From: Neostapfia colusana
Taxonomy: Eukaryota; Streptophyta; Magnoliopsida; Poales; Poaceae
Direction: 5' to 3'
Assembly (NCBI GenBank): GCA_030760725.1
Contig: JASWHV010000012.1
Coordinates: forward strand, 37,355,652 to 37,419,651
Length of the DNA stretch: 64,000 bases
Below the pieces are notes generated by a model, which saw only the letters and a program-made list of their open reading frames with translations, did not search any database and had not been told where the DNA came from. Both the position numbers and the translations under genes were made by a program. Each line of letters starts with the position of its first letter. Position 1 is the stretch's first letter. Below are positions 21,922 through 33,311 of this stretch, piece by piece.

Positions 21922-23286
21922 ATGGAGCTGAGAAAGAAGATACTTGATGAAGCTCACTTGTCTAAATTCTCCATTCATCCGGGCAGCAACAAAATGTACC
22001 AAGATTTGAAGAGAAAATTTTGGTGGGCACGGATGAAGCGGGAAGTGGATAAATACGTATCCGAGTGTGACACGTGTAGACGAGTGAAAGCGGATCACAT
22101 GAAGAAATCAGGACTGCTGCAACCCCTGAAAATTCTGGCATGGAAATGGGAAGATGTGAGCATGGATTTCATTGTGGGATTACCCCTGACTTCCAACAAG
22201 CATGATTCCATTTGGGTAATCGTTGACCGATTAATCAAGTCGGCTCACTTCATTCCTGTGCATACAGGTTACAATGCCAGCAAATACGCGGAGCTATACA
22301 TTGCAAGGATTCTATGCTTACATGGGGTACCCAAGACCATAGTCTCAGATCGAGGTGCACTATTTGTATCTCATTTCTGGGAGCAGTTGCATGCTGCATT
22401 GGGTAATAAACTGTTTAGAAGCTCCGCCTATCACCCTCAGACAGATGGACAAACTGAGAGGGTGAACAAAGTACTAGAAGACATGTTGAGAGCGTGTGCC
22501 ATCCACCATGGTAGAAACTGGGATTATCATCTACCGTTGGCGGAATTCTCATACAACAATGGCTACCAAGCGAGTATAAATATGGCACCCTATGAGGCTC
22601 TCTACGGTCGCAAATGCCGCATCCCATTAAACTGGTGCAAGCCCGGTGAAAGGGTCACATTCGGGGTTGATGTGGTGAACGACGCCGAAGAGCACGTTCG
22701 GATGATTCAAGCCAACTTGAAGGCCGCTCAATCCCGGCAGAAAAGCTACGCTGATAAGAGGCGTAGGATGCTGCACTTCAATGTCGGGGAACACGTGTAC
22801 CTCCTTGTATCTCCGATGAAAGGAGTGCACCGATTTGGCGTAAAGGGAAAGCTCACCCCCAGATTTATTGGACCCTATGCTATCACCGAGAAGTCTGGAC
22901 CAGTGGCGTATAGACTGGAGCTACCGGTATCTCTCGCTTGTGTTCATGACGTTTTCCATATTTCACAACTACGGAAATGTCTGAAATATACGGCTGCTGT
23001 CCCCACCGAAGACATTGGCGAGCTGCAACCGGATTTGATGTATGCTGAATATCCGGTGGGAATTATTGATGAGAAGGCTCGAACCACACATAGCCGAATG
23101 CTGTGGTTCTACAAGATAATGTGGAGTAACCACACCACCGAAGAAGCGACGTGGGAGAGTGAGGAATTCCTTCACTCAAACTACCCGGATTTCATGGCGT
23201 CTCATCACGGGCAAATCTCATCTTACATCGCCGTCTCTTCTTTTGTAATCTCAGGACAAGATTCTTTTAAGAGGGGAGGGATGTAA
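21922..23286 (+). pseudogene. pol: integrase with chromodomain of element A, long open frame
   Basis: Integrase inserts the element DNA into the genome. The 454-codon frame holds the His-His-Cys-Cys zinc domain (HLSKFSIHPGS ... CDTCRRVK, about residues 11-56), then the catalytic core with D at 22165-22167, D at 22348-22350 and E at 22456-22458, spaced 60 and 35 residues apart as expected. The C-terminal part shows RFIGPYAI, HDVFHISQLRKCL and a chromodomain-like tail FYKIMWSNHTTEEATWESEEF. All three catalytic residues are intact and no stop interrupts it. The stop codon that follows the HHG-type end in B, C and H has become CAA here, so the frame reads through the polypurine tract and stops 5 bases into the 3' LTR. 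Listed as pseudogene because the upstream pol is broken. Confidence 0.85.
23269..23281 (+). other. polypurine tract of element A
   Basis: AAGAGGGGAGGGA immediately before the 3' LTR; primer for plus-strand DNA synthesis. Confidence 0.85.
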
Positions 23287-25366
23287 AAGCCCAAGAAGGT
23301 GACTTGCAAAATAATTGTAAATTAACTCACAACACCACAGCTCATGTGGTGGATATCTCATGAACAATTGTGAAGAGCAAGTAAACACCATCAAAAGGGT
23401 GATTAGAGGGGAAAGCCCTAACTTCAAAAAGTAGGAGTCATACACATAAACATGAAAGGTTGAGCTCACCCCTAGACCTTAAATATTCTTGGGAAAGCTC
23501 AGGCCAAGTTTCATGCAAATCCAAGACTTTTTGAGACATTTTTGGAGTGAAAAAGGGGCCAATTTGAATGCAAATTCAAATTGCAGCCATTTTCATCACT
23601 TGAATTCAAAAGTTGACTTCATATTCAAACTCAGCAAATTTTTCTGAGTTAGTCCACCAATTTTCATCCCCATTGGACTTCATCTTGTCGAGAGCCAAAT
23701 TTGCAATAATTCAAACTGAATTTGAATTTCAAATTCAAATGGGCAGCAAATTTAGCCAAACCAATTTCAGTTGAAGAATTAAAATTGAAACCATAATTTC
23801 ATGGCTATGTCTTTCATTCAATTGTGAGTAGCTGGGATCTTTTCAGTGAAAACAGAAATGAAAAACAAAAAAAAGAATTAGAGGGGAGGGACCCACTTGT
23901 CAGTAGCCTTCACACAGAAGTATTCTCGGCTTGATCTTTCACTCGATCGAAGAGTGTGCGCGCGCCAGTTCTTCAGCGCCGGCGCCAACCGCCTCGCCTC
24001 TGTGCCACCTCCTGCTCGAGGGCTGAGGACGCCGGATGCAACGCTCGGTTAACATGCCAGTCCACGTGAATCCTCCATCATCCTCTCCATTCTGCCCCAC
24101 ACACAACCGAAACAAAACACCTCGCCGTCCGCTCTCCTCGGGTCCTCGGTGAGCCGCCGATCTAAGCGCTCTCGAGACCGACGATCAACAGCAACTAGAC
24201 GCGCCAGAGGCTGCTCGAACTCACGGTGAAAACCCTACCTCTTTTCATGCCCTGTCGGGAGAGAATTTCCACGTTTATTCCTCGGTGTTCAAAGAACTGA
24301 GCTAGCTAAGAATCCAAAATTCGTAGTGATCGGTTCACTACTGCGTGAACCAAGCTAAACACATGTTCTACACGTCCCCACGGCCATCTAGGATCAAAGA
24401 CCACTAAAACCGTCGAGTTTTGGCGCTGCTATTCGAGTTTTTTGAGTATCAACCGTTTTAGCCCTAGGTCGACGGTGAAGTCCTAGCTCCGGCCGTTACC
24501 ATGCCAAACCGAGTTCATTTTTTTGCTCAGCATGCCACAGCGGAGCTGTAGGAGCAAACCATTCCAAAAAAAGGGGCCTGAGTAGCTCGGGCGACATCGC
24601 CGGAGTGGGGATCGCCGCTGTCACCGTCACGAGCATGGTTACGGCCATTGCCGAGCTTCGGTGAGTACACCAACATGTTCCCCGAGCAAATTGGGCACAG
24701 GCGGCAAAATCCGTTGAAGGTCCTGCGGTGAAATGGCCTACGGCGAGTTCTCCTGCGAAGCGCCGCCGCGGGGGTCGCGGGCTGTCGCGAGGTAGACGAG
24801 GGGGGGCCGGGTCCACCGGTCGGTCCCTGTTTCCAGTGGGGATCCGCTTTACGACCAGGATCTGGTGTGGCAGCACGGGTAAAACCCTGTGGGCTGCGGT
24901 GTGTTCGTGATCTCAGTGGGCCGGTGGAAAGAGTGGGGGCCACAACCCGAGTTTAAACATTTCTGAGATTTTCCAGTTTTGGTTCAAACTTCAACTAGCT
25001 ATAACTTTTGCTGGGAAGCTCCAACTTTAGTGAACTAAATTTTGTCGAATTCAGATTTTTGAGTAATTTCCAGCAAAATAAATTTCAGCTCATGAAACTT
25101 AATAGTTTTCCAGAATTAATTCCCTAAATTTAAACTGTTGGGAATTTTATCTGGAGAATTATTTTATGAAAAATTCTGAAATTTGGCTGGGAGGTTCATG
25201 GGAAAATACTTGAGTCAAAGGAAAAATTTCAGACCCATCCGAGTTCATTTAGTCCCCCTAATGGTGTGATTAAGTGAACTGCCCTGAGAAAATAGAAAAA
25301 TGTACAGAAACATTTCTCAGATTTTCTCAAATCTTAATTAGGGCATAACTTCTTCTAGGAGTCTTC
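23282..25366 (+). repeat. 3' LTR of element A, truncated
   Basis: Begins TGTAAAAGCCCAAGAAGG and aligns with 12918-15009 of the 5' LTR. At 25366 it stops in the middle of the LTR and a minus-strand LTR (H) begins. About 1.75 kb of the LTR, including its hairpin and short open frame, is missing. Confidence 0.85.
25365..25366. other. illegitimate junction between A and H LTRs
   Basis: The left side follows A to gtcttc (25361-25366); the right side follows the reverse complement of an LTR end from tccaggatcg (25365 on). The two overlap by TC. H lacks the last 23 bases of its LTR. No target duplication is seen. Confidence 0.7.
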
Positions 25367-28300
25367 CAGGATCGCAGAGGGTGGTGCCGCGCGATGCGAC
25401 ACCCGACAGCACACATCATAAGGGTACATTGTATTACATTGAAAACCAACTGAAATGTACAAAGTGGTACACTGCTCAGTTACAAACTAGTGTCTTTATT
25501 ACACAGCGGAAGTCTAATTTGTACAACTCACGCCCGCCTATCTAGCAAAAGTCAGTTGCCCAGCCATAGGGCAACCCACACTAGCTGCACTCCTCAGCTC
25601 AGTGCGGTGTGTACGGCTCCCACTCAGCCGTGGTCCCCGACGGTGGGTAACCCTCGCCGGTGGACTCGTAACCCGAGTTTGTGGGTGGATCCTCACCTGA
25701 AAAACACTTAAGCAGCAACCGTGAGCACGATGGCTCAACAAGACTTAACCGACTTGCCTAGGCATGGAACTCTACATGTAGTGAACAATGAACATGGGGC
25801 GGTCAAATTGCAGCAAATGGACACGCCTACAAGTTCATCCTTATCTCATCTTTTAGCCACAAGTTAACAGTTCATGAATCGGAAATTTCGTAAGCAATAA
25901 TTGGTGGCACACAAGTAGCAATACAATTATATCATAACAGCAATATGGAATTATCACGTTTCATATATTAGCCTACGTCACCACTCAGTGACCAAGTGGT
26001 ACTCTTCACCGCGAGGGACGGTGAATTGACTCGATATACACCTGCAGGGAAACCCAAAGAGCACGCCACGTACGCCCACCCGTGGAGCTGCACAGTACGC
26101 TCACTCGATGTCGTACGGGACAACCTTTCACCTAACAGCCCAAACGTTGAACCGGTCGCACCGAAACGAGCAGGAGGTTCCCTACACGGAGCATCTCTCT
26201 ATGCCCGTTAGCAGATTTCCACCTTGCTGCCCTCAGTCTACACCTATAAATCGGTGTATTATGCCTCGACGCCCGGAGGTTTAGGTTACATCGGTTTATC
26301 GGGGCCCATATATCCGATATGCCTTCGGTACGTTCAAACTTGATCAGCGTGGGCCACACATGGATCGGTCCTCAATCGACACGGACAGGGCTGCGCACAC
26401 AAGACTTCCTCTTGCTGCGCCCTAGCCCCTGCTTAGTCTCATTTTCATTACTAAAGTGATCTCACATCACTCAAACCAATCCCATGTGTCCCAAGCCTAA
26501 ACTCGCGAGTAGATTCCAACTACTCGACTTGTACCGAAGTCCTATGAATCATTAAGCATAGCCTGTCTACTCGGGGACTTAGACACTACCCTCACTCTTT
26601 TAGGAACCATCTTGTTATGCATTTGGGTTTCATCCATCCTACACCTAATGCACATACATACCTCATGCTAAGTATACGTAAAGCAAAACTTTATAAAACT
26701 TGTTAACACAAACTGGGGCTTGCCTTGTTGCTGCTGTTCAGAGGTTAGTGCTTCGTCCGCAAGGAGAAAGTCAAGCACTTCCGGGGTTTCCTCGCCTTCA
26801 GCGACTACACGTAAGCAATATGCTATATGTCAATTTAAATGCAATGTTTGGAACTGAATATGGAAATACCATATCTCTACCTAGCCCTCCCCTATGGCTC
26901 TGAAATTTTTATGGTGGCTTGGTAGGGTCCTAGCCAGCAACTTGACCAAGTTTCATTTGAAACAAAGTTCATTTGAGCTCTGTACAAATAAAAGCCTATT
27001 TGGTCATTATTAGAGCCTCTAAGGATTTCCAGGGATTTTCATGGTTCAACCCATTACTTTCTGGAAACTAGAGTTTGAGATGGTTCTAATGTAATTAGTT
27101 TCAGATAATTTGAAGATTCCTAGAAGGAGTTATGCCCTAAACATGATTTGAGAAAATCTGAAAAATGTTTTGTACATTTTTCTATTTTCTCAGGGCAGTT
27201 CACTTAATCACACCATTAGGGGGACTAAATGAGCCTGGATAAATATGAAATTTTTCCTGTGACTTAAGGATTTTCAAATGAACATCCCAGTCAAATTTCA
27301 GAATTTTCCATAAAAGAATTCTCAAGATAAAATTCCCAACAGTTTAAATTTTAGGGAATTAATCATGGAAAAACATTAAGTTCCATAAGCTGAAACTTGT
27401 GTTTCTGGTTAGTATTCTAAAATATGAATCCAAAAAAATTTGGTTCACTAAATTTGGAGCTTCCTAGCAAAAGTTATAGCTAGTAGAAGTTTAAACCAAA
27501 TGCTGAAATTCAAATAAAAGTTTAAACCGGCTGGTGGGTCCCAGGGCTACGTGTCAGCTCTACAGCCAAGCCACACGGGGGCTGCTGAATCTCCCACGTA
27601 GTCGCACGAGATCCCGGCGCCACAGCAGATCCGGCGCGGTTTTAACAGAGGCCGACACGTGGGGCCCGCGGAGCTTCGTCTACCTCGCGCTCCTGCCTCT
27701 CCCCGCCGCCCCCCTCGCCGGAGTACTCGCCGGGAGAGGCTTCCCGTGACCGGAACTCGACCAAACCTGCCGCCCCCGTCTGAAATTGCTCGGGGAACCC
27801 GTTGCTGACCTCGTCGCCGGCCGGTGATCACTGGAATTGGTGGTGCGACGGCGACAGTCAATGGGGTGAGTTCGGCGTTGTCGGTATGGCGCTGTAATGC
27901 CTCAAAGCCGCCTCTGTTGGCTCCTACAGCACTGCCGTGACCTACGGAGCAACGACCCAGACTCTGATCTTGCTCAAGGCTGCGGCAAACCGGACTTCAC
28001 TGTGCGACCTAGGTCTAAACCTGATGATGAACGAAAAACCCAAGGAACTCGGTGGTTTCTCCCTGGTTTCCTGTGATTCTTAACCGTATGGATTCGCACG
28101 GACGTTTCTAGGTGGTTGTCTAAGTTGAGGAGCGATTTCTTGACCGGTTAGCCTGAATTTTTGATTTAGACGGACACGGGCTATAGCACGTGCTATCGGC
28201 AAGAACTGGAATTCCGGCGAGCACACTCTATGGCATGCGGCCGGGGTTGCCGGACAGAAAGTGCACTCCTAGGCGATCGTTTTGGCGTGCCAAACTCGGC

Positions 28301-29356
28301 GGAAGATCGACCCTAGCGACCGGACTCTGAGTTTTGGTGGAGGCGGCTTTACACGGCACCGGAGAGAAACATGGAGCTCGTAGTCGGGTTTACCGTGGGT
28401 GTGGCGCCGGGTTGTTGCGTCGACCACGTCGAGGAGGCTTCGGCGAAGCTCTGGGTGAGCTCAGCTCGGCGTGCCAACCTCGGAGACGTTCGGACGCTGG
28501 AGACCCGAAGGTGGTCAAGCGTGCAGCTGCGTTTTCGTCGAGGGGCTCGAGAACGAGCAGAGAGCAACGGAGAGTCGGTTTGTGAGGTGCAAATATCGCC
28601 GTTTGCCGCTATCGTCGAAACACACCGTGCCTGGCTGCTCGGGAGGTGGCACCCGGATTTACCCCGGTGGCGCGCTGCGCTCGGATGACGCAGTGAGAAA
28701 CAGAGACTTGCTCCAGTGTGAATTAGCTCTCCCACTGACCTGCGGGCCCCTCGCTCCCCCCTCTACTTCTTTTCCATTTCTAGCTGCAAATATCCCATTT
28801 ACTCATACTTAAATGGTAAACTTAGCCACCAAGTCAGTGAATGAATTTGAATTCATCAGTTTGAAGTTGGTTTGGCCAAATTCGCTTCACATTTGAATTT
28901 GAAATTCAAATTCAGTTTTGAATCGTTGCCAATTTAGCTCCCGACAAGATGAACTCTAATGGGGATGAAAATTGGTGGACTAACTCAGAAAAATGTGCTG
29001 AGTTTAAATATGAAGTCATCTTTTGAATTCAAGTGATGAAAACTAGCTGAAATTTGAATTTGCATTCAAATAGCCCCTTTTTCAAATGTCTCCAAAAGTG
29101 GCTCAAAAGAGTTTGGATTTGCATGAAACTTGGCCTGAACCTTCCCAAGAGTATTTAAGTTATAGGGGTGTGATCTCAGCCTCTCATGTTTATGTGTATG
29201 AACTCCTAGTTTTTTGGAGTCATGGGTTTTTCCTCTAATCACCCTCTTGATTGTGTTTACTTGCTCTTCATAAATGTTCATAAGCTAACCACTATGTTAG
29301 CTGTGGTGTGGTGAGGATGATGAACCTATTAGCAAGTGACTTCTTGGGCTTTTACA
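25367..29356 (-). repeat. 3' LTR of element H, lacking its last 23 bp
   Basis: Minus-strand start TGTAAAAGCCC at 29356; the terminal block ending TCCGCCACA (seen complete in F at 6758-6780) is absent. It contains the hairpin at 26506-26526 and the short open frame at 25599-25694. The region about 27750-28730 is GC-rich and hard to align with A, B or C. Small frames there (for example 28349-28735) are treated as chance. Confidence 0.8.
25599..25694 (-). other. candidate LTR short open frame, copy in H
   Basis: After the minus-strand gtttttcag|gt; 31 codons then TGA; reads EDPPTNSGYESTGEGYPP and ends AEWEPYTPH. Same length and frame as the other copies. Confidence 0.4.
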
Positions 29357-29373
29357 TCCCTCCCCCTTAAAGG
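29357..29373 (-). other. polypurine tract of element H
   Basis: Minus strand reads CCTTTAAGGGGGAGGGA directly before the LTR start at 29356. Confidence 0.8.
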
Positions 29374-29420
29374 AATCTCGTCCCGAGATTATAAAAGAAG
29401 AGATGAAGATGCACGAGGAA

Positions 29421-29558
29421 TTACCCGTGATGAGACGCCATGAAATCCAGGTAGTTTGAGCGAAGGAACTCCTCGCTCTCCCACGCCACTTCTTCAGCGG
29501 TGTGGTTGCTCCACAGTACCTTGTAGAACCACAGCATTCGGCTACGTGTGGTCCGAGC
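29421..29558 (-). pseudogene. pol: C-terminal chromodomain fragment of element H integrase
   Basis: On the minus strand the bases code for TTRSRMLWFYKVLWSNHTAE, EVAWESEEFLRSN and MASHHG followed by TAA (29423-29421). In the other elements the corresponding motif is EEATWE; here Thr is Ala and the preceding Ala is Val. The upstream part of the same domain continues at 59833, on the far side of B. The chromodomain is thought to direct integration to particular chromatin in this lineage (family knowledge). Confidence 0.75.
29554..29558. repeat. target-site duplication of element B, left copy
   Basis: CGAGC; repeated at 59828-59832. Confidence 0.9.
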
Positions 29559-32500
29559 TGTAAAAGCCCGAGAAAAGGGACTTGCAAAAATTTTCCATCA
29601 CCTCACCACACCACAGATTTTGTTGTGGATATCTTGTGAATACTTGTGAAGAGCAAGTAACCACCATCAAAAGGGTGATTAGAGGGGAAAGCCCTAACCT
29701 TCAAAAAGTGGGATTGCTACAAATGAAGATGAAAGGTTGTGCTCGCCCCTAGACCTTATATAATCTTGGGAAGGCTCAGGCCAAATTCCATGCAAATCCA
29801 ACACTTTTTGAGGCACTTTTGGAGACAATTAAAAAGGGGCCAATTTGAATGCAAATTCAAATTGCAGCAACTTTCATCACTTGGATTCAAAAGTAGGCTT
29901 CATATTCAAACTCAACGCATTTTTCTGAGTTAGTCCACCAATTTTCATCCCCATTGGACTTAATCTTGTCGGGAGCCAAATTTGCAATAATTTAAAACTG
30001 AAATTTGAATTTCAGTTCAAATGTGAAGCAAATTTAGCCAAACAAATTTCAAATTTGAGAAACCAAATTCAAACTGTGACTTGGTGATTAAGTCTCACTT
30101 TCAATTGTGAGTAGCTGGGGATATTTTCAGCAAAAACAGAGATGAAAAATTAGGAGAGTATTAGGGGGGAGGGACCCACATGTCAGAAGCCTTCACACTG
30201 AAGTTTTCTTCGGTTGATTTTTTTTCACCGGCCGAAGCCTCGTGCGCCAGCACGTCCGCACCGGCGCCCGACCGCCACGGCTGGTGCCACCTCCTGCTCG
30301 GGGGGAGGCTAAGGAAGCAGGGGAGACACCGGGATCGAGTAACCACGCGACCACGTGCAGTCCTCGCACTCTCCCTTCTCCCTCGCACGATCGAAACCCT
30401 TCCCCACGGGTCGACCTCACTGATCACCTGCGCCCGGGCGGCACAGGCACTATCGTGCCCGACGAGCTACACGAGAAAGGTCCACTCCGAGGTGCTGATC
30501 ACAACCGTACTGACCTTGCCCTCTCTCTCGCATGATCGGCAGGGAATTTGGTTGATTAGTGCGTCGGTGTGTTTAGAACCGAGCCACACGAAATCAAGAA
30601 ATTCATAGCAAGCAAGCCACTACTCCCTGGACCGAGGTAAAGGCATGGTCTAGACTCACCCACGCGTCTCTAGGATCAAAAACCATCGAGTTTCATCGAG
30701 TCTGGGTGATGTTCTTCGAGATTTTTGCATCAGCGCCGATTTTCATCTAGGTCGCTGATGAGCTCGTAGTTGCGGCCTCTGTTGAGCTGATTTGAGTCCA
30801 CGCCTGTGTTTAGGAGGTCACCACGGTTCTCTAGGTAGAAAGACCGAAGTGTTTGAGCCCTCCTAGCACGAAGGCGACGTTGGCGGACTCCAACCGCCAC
30901 TGCCGCCCGTCGCCGATGGGTTTCCGGTGACCGGAGTCCCCGGCCGACCACGGGGATGAGTTGCCCGTGGTCCAAAAGGGGGAGGCGGCAAGTCTCCGGA
31001 CTGGGGAAGGCAGGAAAGTCGGGGTCCGAGGGGCTCGCGGGAGATTACCGCCGCAGCGGGCCGTTGGAGCGAGGAGGAAGACGGTACTGTGTTGTGGGGC
31101 CCGCACACAGAGTTTGAACTTTTCTAGGAATTTCCAGTTTTAGTTCAAATTTCATTTGCATATAACTTTTGCTAGGAAGCTCCAAATTCAGTGAACCAAA
31201 TTTTTCTGAACTCAGAATTTTGAGTACTTTCCACAAATACAAATTTCAGCTCATGAAACTTAATAGTTTTCTAGAATTAAATCCCTAAAATTTAAACTGT
31301 TAGGAATTTTATCTGGAGGATTACTTTATGAAAAATTCTGAAATTTGGCTGGGAGGTTCATTGGAGAATCCTTGAGTCACAGTAACTTTTTCAGACTCAT
31401 CCAAGTTCATTTAGTCCCCCTAATGGTGTGATTAAGTGAACTGACCTGATAAAATAGAAAAATGTACAGAAACATTTTTCAGATTTTCTGAAATCTTGTT
31501 TAGGGCATAACTTCATCTTGAATTCTTCAAATGACATGAAACCAATTCCATTAGAACCGTCTCAAATTCTAGTTTCCAAAAAGTAATGGTTGGGACAATG
31601 AAAACCCATGGAATTACTTAGAAGCTCTAATAGTTACCAAAAAGGCTTTTATTTGTACAAGGCTCAAATGAACTTTGTTTCAAATGAAACTTGGTCAATA
31701 CTCTGGTTAGGACCTTACCAAGTTAACATAAAATTTCATAACCAAAGGGACGTCTATCTAGAGTTATAGTAATTGCTTATTCAATTCTAAACATTGCATG
31801 TAAACTGACACATAGCTTATCGTTAACGTGTAGTCGCTGACGGCGGGGAGACTGCGGAAGTGCTCGACTTCCTTCTTCCGGACGAAGCTTTAACCACTGA
31901 CCAGCAGAAACAAGGCAAGCCCCGGTTTGCATTAACCCCTTTTTATAAAGTTTTGCTTTGTTTACATGTTTAGTGTGAGGTATGGATGTGCATTAGGTGT
32001 AGGGTGGATGGAACCCAAGTGCATAACCAGAACTTTCCTAAAAGAGTGAGGGTAGTGTCTAAGTCCTCGAGTAGACAGGCTAGGCTTAATGATTCATAGG
32101 ACTTCGGTACAAGTCGAGTAGTTGGAATCTACTCGCGAGTTAGGCTTGGGAACACACGGGATTGGTTCGAGTGATGTGAGATCACTTTAGAAATGAAAAT
32201 GAGACTAGGCAGGGGCTAGAGCGCAGCAAGAGGAAGTCTTGTGTGCGCAGCCCTGTCCATGTGGATCGAGGACCGATCCGTGTGCGGCCCTGCTGAACAA
32301 GTATTGAACATACCGAAGGCATATCGGATATATGGGCCCCGATAAACCGATGTAACCTATACCTCCGGGCGTCGAGGCATAACGCACAGATTTATAGGTG
32401 TAGGCTGAGGGCAGCAAGGTGGAAATCTGCTAACGGGCATAGAGAGATGCTCCATGTAGGGAACCTCCTGCTCATTTCGGTGCGACCGGTTCGACATTTG

Positions 32501-33295
32501 GGCTGTTGGGTGAAAGGTTGTCCCGTACGGCATCGAGTGAGCATGCTGTGCAGCTCCACGGGTGGGCTTACGTGACGTGCTCTTTGGGTATCTCTGCAGG
32601 TGTATATCGAGTCGATTCGCTGTCCCTCACGGTGACGAGTACTGCTTGTTCACTGCATCGTAACATAGATAAATTATGGAATGTGATGATTCAATTCTGC
32701 TGAGATGTATAATTGTTTTGCTACATGTGTGCCACCAAATATTGCATACTAAATTTCAGATTTATGAACTGTTAACTTGTGGCTAAAAGATGATCTAAGG
32801 ATGAACTTGTAGGCGTGTCCGTTTGCTGCAATTCTACCGTCCCATGTTCATTGTACACTACATGCAGAGTTTCATGCCTAGGCAAGTCGGTTAAGTCTTG
32901 TTGAGCCATTGTGCTCATGGTTGCTGCTTAAGTGTTTTTCAGGTGAGGAGCATCCCACGGACTCGGGTTACGAGTCCACCAGCGAGGGTTACCCTCCGTT
33001 GGGGACCACGGCTGAGTCGAAGGCGTACACGCCGCGCTGAGCTTAGGAGTGCAGCTAGTGTGGGTTGTCCTAGGGCTGGGCAACCGACTTTTGCTAGATA
33101 GGCGGGCATGAGTTGTACAAATTTAACTTCCGCTGTGTAATATAAACACTAGTTTGTAACTGAGTAGTGTACTACTCTGTACATTTCAGTTGGTTTTCAA
33201 TTTAATACAATGTACCCTTATGATGTGCTGTCGGGTGTCACATCATGCGGCACCACCCTCTGCAATCCTGGATGAGCGGATTCCGGTCCGCCATA
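29559..33295 (+). repeat. 5' LTR of element B
   Basis: 3737 bp from TGTAAAAGCCCGAG to GTCCGCCATA. The last bases are ATA rather than ACA, a single change from the usual CA end. Hairpin at 32115-32135, short open frame at 32945-33040. Confidence 0.85.
32945..33040 (+). other. candidate LTR short open frame, B 5' LTR
   Basis: 31 codons then TGA after gtttttcag|gt. Reads EEHPTDSGYESTSEGYPP and ends AESKAYTPR; it is the only copy that has lost the EWEP motif. Still no indel. Confidence 0.35.
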
Positions 33296-33298
33296 TGC

Positions 33299-33311
33299 TG
33301 GTATCAGAGCG
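33299..33311 (+). other. primer-binding site of element B
   Basis: TGGTATCAGAGCG, three bases after the LTR; the last base differs from the TGGTATCAGAGCC in A. Confidence 0.85.

Larger units (their letters stand above)
12918..25366 (+). mobile_element. Ty3/gypsy chromodomain element A
   Basis: Order is 5' LTR 12918-16758, primer-binding site, 1.9 kb leader, gag, protease, reverse transcriptase, RNase H, integrase with chromodomain, polypurine tract, 3' LTR from 23282. The domain order with RT before integrase defines Ty3/gypsy; the C-terminal chromodomain-like EEATWESEEF motif and very long LTRs point to the Tekay-type chromoviruses (inference). It is inserted in LTR G. The 3' LTR is truncated at 25366, so no target duplication can be checked (left flank TTTCA, 12913-12917). 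Both LTRs share subfamily features not found in B or C. Confidence 0.85.

Noticed and set aside
28334..28812. Frames of 83-128 codons in LTR H, Arg-rich
   Set aside because: Low-complexity coding of GC-rich LTR sequence; no homologous frame in the other LTRs.
30161..30608. Frames on both strands (88 to 142 codons), repeated at 37716-38095, 48042-48362 and 53542-53989
   Set aside because: They are the same LTR block in B and C copies; sense and antisense frames overlap and carry substitutions without codon bias that I can see.
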